Source: Paramesorhizobium sp049065735
GTDB taxonomy: Bacteria; Pseudomonadota; Alphaproteobacteria; Rhizobiales; Rhizobiaceae
Reading direction: 5' to 3'
DNA: 26,214 nucleotides
Assembly: GCF_049065735.1 (NCBI RefSeq)
Contig: NZ_JBAKHD010000016.1
Coordinates: 1-26,214, forward strand
Shown here piece by piece: positions 23,975 through 26,214 of the stretch. The position numbers and the translations under genes are program-made. The notes under the pieces were generated by a model. That model was not told the origin of the DNA, ran no database searches, and worked only from the letters and a program-made list of their open reading frames with translations. Each line of letters begins with the position of its first letter. Positions within the stretch are counted from its first letter, which is position 1.

Positions 23975-24879
23975 CACCAGCCCTTCTTCAAGCGAAGCTT
24001 CTCGCGCACCTCGGCGGGACCCAGCACGCGCGCGCCCATATTGACGGCGATGTTTCTCGCGCGCTGCACCAGATCGCCATTCGACGCCAGAACGCCCTTT
24101 TCAAGCCAGATATTGTCTTCCAGTCCGACGCGGATATTGCCGCCCGAGAGCACCGCGAGCGCCGCATAGGGAAGCTGGTTACGCCCGATGGAAAAGGCGG
24201 AGAAAATCCAGTTTGCGGGCAGGTTGTTCCGGATTGCGAGTAGGGTTCCCATGTCGTCCGGCGCGCCCCATGGAATACCCATGCAAAGCTGCACCAGGAC
24301 CGGATCGTCGAGAAGGCCTTGGCTATGCAGCCATTGTGCCAGCGGCAGATGGCCGGTGTCGAATATTTCGATTTCGGGCCGGACACCGAGCCGCTGAACC
24401 TGCGCCGCCATTGCCTTCAGCATGCCCGGCGTATTGGTCATGACATAATCGCCTTCGCCGAAATTCATCGTGCCGCAATCGAGCGTGCAGATTTCCGGGA
24501 GTAATTCAGCCACATGGACAAGGCGCTCGGTCGCGCCCGCCATGTCGGTCTTCGCAGCGTCGGGCGGAAGCGGCGCTTCGGCCGATCCCAGAACCAGGTC
24601 TCCACCCATGCCGGCGGTGAGATTGAGCACCATGTCGACGCCCGATGCGCGGATAGACTCGACGACCTCGCGGAAAAGGCGCGGATCCCGGGAAGGCGCG
24701 CCCGTTTGCGGATCGCGAACGTGAATATGGACGATGGCCGCACCCGCCTTGGCGCTTTCGATGGCGGCATCCGCGATCTGGCGCGGCGTCACCGGCACCT
24801 TATCTGACCGGCCGGTCGTGTCGCCTGCACCGGTGACGGCTGCTGTAATAAATATCTCACGAGAGGGCTGCAAAGGCAC
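23974..24879 (-). CDS. cdhC: BKACE-family dehydrocarnitine cleavage enzyme (DUF849)
   Basis: The protein has 301 residues. FITAAVTGAGDTT opens the TIM barrel, and VHIHVRDPQTGAPSRDPRLF carries the HxH zinc ligands. NLTAGMGGD, CTLDCGTMNFG, GIPWGAPDDMGT and VGLEDNIWL complete the family pattern, with the Glu of GLEDN as a further metal ligand. In the carnitine pathway it takes 3-dehydrocarnitine and acetyl-CoA to betainyl-CoA and acetoacetate, feeding the thioesterase domain of the next gene. The start is GTG at 24879 with GGGGAACGG upstream. The BKACE family has many substrates, but the fused lcdH partner and CdhR-like regulator make this assignment strong. Confidence 0.92.
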   Translation of the reverse strand: MPLQPSREIFITAAVTGAGDTTGRSDKVPVTPRQIADAAIESAKAGAAIVHIHVRDPQTGAPSRDPRLFREVVESIRASGVDMVLNLTAGMGGDLVLGSAEAPLPPDAAKTDMAGATERLVHVAELLPEICTLDCGTMNFGEGDYVMTNTPGMLKAMAAQVQRLGVRPEIEIFDTGHLPLAQWLHSQGLLDDPVLVQLCMGIPWGAPDDMGTLLAIRNNLPANWIFSAFSIGRNQLPYAALAVLSGGNIRVGLEDNIWLEKGVLASNGDLVQRARNIAVNMGARVLGPAEVREKLRLKKGW

Positions 24880-24980
24880 GTTCCGTTCCCCGTCTGTCGT
24901 TCAAGCTTGCCCGAGCTTGACAGGTCCGGATTCGCGTAGATTATCATTTTCCGAAATCCATTTATCGAAGAGCGAAGCGT
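24880..24980. promoter_or_regulatory. Divergent promoter region of the carnitine genes
   Basis: 101 bp between the cdhC-like and cdhR-like genes, which read away from each other. It contains the near-palindrome CAAGCTTGCCCGAGCTTG (24902-24919), with CAAGCT/AGCTTG arms, a candidate operator for the AraC-type regulator. No IRO motif was seen, so this operon does not appear to be under the same iron control. Confidence 0.45.
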
Positions 24981-25952
24981 GTGGTTTTCGAACCGTCCGA
25001 TGAAGAGCTGAAGGTTACGCTTCTGGTCCTGCCGGACAGTTCGCTGATGTCGCTTGCCGCGACGCTCGATCCGATGCGCGGCGCGAACCGGGTTACCGGG
25101 CGCTCCGTCTATCAATGGAAGGTGCTTTCGCCCGATGGCAGCGAGCCGGTGACGAGTTGCGGCCTGAAAGTGGCCGCTGAGGGCGCTTTCAAGCCGTTTC
25201 ATCAAGACGTGCTGATCGTCGTCGCCGCTTTTCACGCGCTCGATCATGCGACGCCGAAACTCCTCGGCCTTATCCGGCAGGCAAGCCAGCTTTCCCGCCT
25301 CACCATAGGCATCGAAGCGGGATCGTGGGTGCTGGCCAAGGCCGGGCTTCTGAACGGCAGGAAGGCGACGACGCATTGGGAGGACTTCGAAGCGTTCTCT
25401 CAGCGCTTTCCGGAGGTGGAGATGCGAGCCGACCGCTGGGTGCGTGACGGTCCTGTTCTCACCACCGGCGGAGCCGCGCCGGCACTGGACATGATGCTGG
25501 CGCTCATCCGTGCGCGGCACGGCTATTCCATCGCCCTCGATGTCGCGAGCCTCTATATTTACGATGAGACGCGGCAACCATCCGATGAGCAGCCGCTCGT
25601 CTCGCTGGGGCGGCTCGTCAATCGCGAGCCGCGGCTGGCAGAAGCGATCCGGATCATGGAGAGCCATGTGGATCGCCCCATTCCAGTTTCCGGCATTGCC
25701 CGGCGGCTCGGCCTGTCCGCGCGCAGCCTGGAACTGCTTTTCGCCGATGTCATCGGGCAATCGCCGGGCAATTACTATCTCTCGCTCCGGCTGAAGGCGG
25801 CCCGGCGGCTCATTCTGGATACGCATCTTTCCATGGCGGACGCGGCAGAGCGGACCGGCTTTTCCTCCATCAGTTCGCTCTCGCGCGCTTTCAAGCGGCA
25901 TTTCGGCCAATCGCCGAGCAGTTTGAGAACCCGGCGCGGCGTTCGCAACTAG
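24981..25952 (+). CDS. cdhR: GlxA/CdhR-type AraC family regulator
   Basis: The protein has 323 residues with a GTG start. Residues about 10-185 form a DJ-1/PfpI-like amidotransferase fold (VTLLVLPDSSLMSLAATLDPMR, AGSWVLAKAGLLNGRKATTHW, VLTTGGAAPALDMMLALI). The C-terminal AraC domain has two HTH motifs: ISGIARRLGLSARSLELLF without the first letter ambiguity (VSGIARRLGLSARSLELLF) and MADAAERTGFSSISSLSRAF, followed by KRHFGQSPSSL. CdhR of Pseudomonas, which activates carnitine dehydrogenase genes, has this architecture, and the gene is divergent from the carnitine operon here. Its stop codon TAG coincides with the apparent TA target of the adjoining IS630-type element, so the last residues may be altered. 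Confidence 0.88.
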   Translation: MVFEPSDEELKVTLLVLPDSSLMSLAATLDPMRGANRVTGRSVYQWKVLSPDGSEPVTSCGLKVAAEGAFKPFHQDVLIVVAAFHALDHATPKLLGLIRQASQLSRLTIGIEAGSWVLAKAGLLNGRKATTHWEDFEAFSQRFPEVEMRADRWVRDGPVLTTGGAAPALDMMLALIRARHGYSIALDVASLYIYDETRQPSDEQPLVSLGRLVNREPRLAEAIRIMESHVDRPIPVSGIARRLGLSARSLELLFADVIGQSPGNYYLSLRLKAARRLILDTHLSMADAAERTGFSSISSLSRAFKRHFGQSPSSLRTRRGVRN

Positions 25953-26214
25953 AGCGGGATGATTTTAGGTTCGTTCATATCCCGCTTCCTTGAAGTAATT
26001 TTGGCATTCCGTAGGGGAAACGGTTTGGAGGATGGCTGCGAGGGCCTCATAGATTGCGTCGCGGGTTCTGGCCTGGGCCTCGCGTAGCCAGTGCTTGATC
26101 TTGGCGAAGAGCTTTTCGATGGGATTGAGATCGGGGGAGTATTTGGGCAGGAAGAACAGTTTGGCTCCGGCCTTGCGGATCGCGGCGCGAATAGCTTTTG
26201 CCTTGTGTGAGCCC
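25950..26214 (-). mobile_element. IS630-type insertion sequence (one end, runs off window)
   Basis: The element's left end appears to begin at the TA (25950-25951), the duplicated target of IS630/Tc1-type elements, followed by GAGCGGGATGATTTTAGG as a probable terminal inverted repeat. It contains the 3' part of the transposase gene. The other end lies outside the window, so the boundary is inferred from the AraC stop and the transposase end. Confidence 0.65.
25965..26214 (-). CDS. IS630-family transposase, C-terminal part
   Basis: The reverse strand reads GSHKAKAIRAAIRKAGAKL, then FFLPKYSPDLNPIEKLFAKI and KHWLREAQARTRDAIYEAL, ending CQNYFKEAGYERT with a TAA at 25965-25967. The LPxYSPDLNPIEKLFxKIK motif is the C-terminal DDE box (last acidic residue) of IS630/DDE_3 transposases. 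About 82 codons are visible; the N-terminal two thirds is beyond the window edge. There are no frameshifts in the visible part, so it may be an intact element. Confidence 0.92.
   Translation of the reverse strand, partial: GSHKAKAIRAAIRKAGAKLFFLPKYSPDLNPIEKLFAKIKHWLREAQARTRDAIYEALAAILQTVSPTECQNYFKEAGYERT

Noticed and set aside
24789..25910. A 373-codon minus-strand frame opposite the AraC regulator
   Set aside because: The plus strand has both the DJ-1-like and the AraC HTH motifs; the antisense frame is Arg/Gly-rich without motifs.

Overview
The window looks like a piece of an alphaproteobacterial genome, most likely Rhizobiales. The signs are GC-rich backbone genes, a carnitine catabolism locus with the fused dehydrogenase-thioesterase known from rhizobia, an IS630-type transposase tail, and TGA-N9-TCA iron-responsive operators (the RirA/IRO type) at all three iron promoters. 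No tRNA, rRNA or CRISPR was seen.

Layout. (1) 1-744, minus strand: a DUF2946 protein and the start of a PepSY membrane protein, typical companions of TonB receptors. (2) 944-4237, plus strand: a foreign-looking cassette with two mosaic Pro/Ser-rich paralogues carrying HTH/Myb-like cores, and between them a small OTU-type cysteine protease gene. The OTU halves are in circularly permuted order, and the reading frame is split by one base at a GGGG run. (3) 4387-8291: a ferric-siderophore ABC importer (ATPase, permease, binding protein) on the minus strand and a divergent methyltransferase. (4) 8439-10562: a TonB-dependent siderophore receptor. (5) 10559-18738, minus strand: a tightly overlapping seven-gene operon, read serK/sbnI-like, sbnH-like decarboxylase, sbnA-like synthase, opine-dehydrogenase-family enzyme, one IucA/IucC (NIS) synthetase, MFS exporter, second binding protein. 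(6) 19029-22202: a 1057-codon orphan protein that looks like a secreted effector, with decayed DNA at its 3' side. (7) 22487-25952: carnitine degradation genes (BKACE/cdhC, the dehydrogenase-thioesterase fusion, divergent cdhR-like regulator), ending in an IS630-type element.

How it works together (inference). Serine is phosphorylated by the SerK-like enzyme. The SbnA homologue joins O-phosphoserine with glutamate to give the opine-like intermediate ACEGA. The opine-dehydrogenase-family enzyme, in the place of SbnB, would split this oxidatively into 2,3-diaminopropionate (Dap) and 2-oxoglutarate. The single NIS synthetase would attach citrate, the SbnH homologue would decarboxylate the citryl-Dap, and a second citrate would be added. 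The predicted product is a rhizoferrin-like carboxylate with an ethylenediamine backbone rather than staphyloferrin B, which needs three NIS enzymes. The MFS protein would export it, and the TonB receptor, two paralogous binding proteins and one ABC importer would bring it back.

The most unusual items are the opine-dehydrogenase substitution in a Dap siderophore pathway, the permuted OTU gene, and the terminal-reassortment-like effector pair. A type III secretion apparatus is not visible here, so all 'effector' statements are inference from composition and context.
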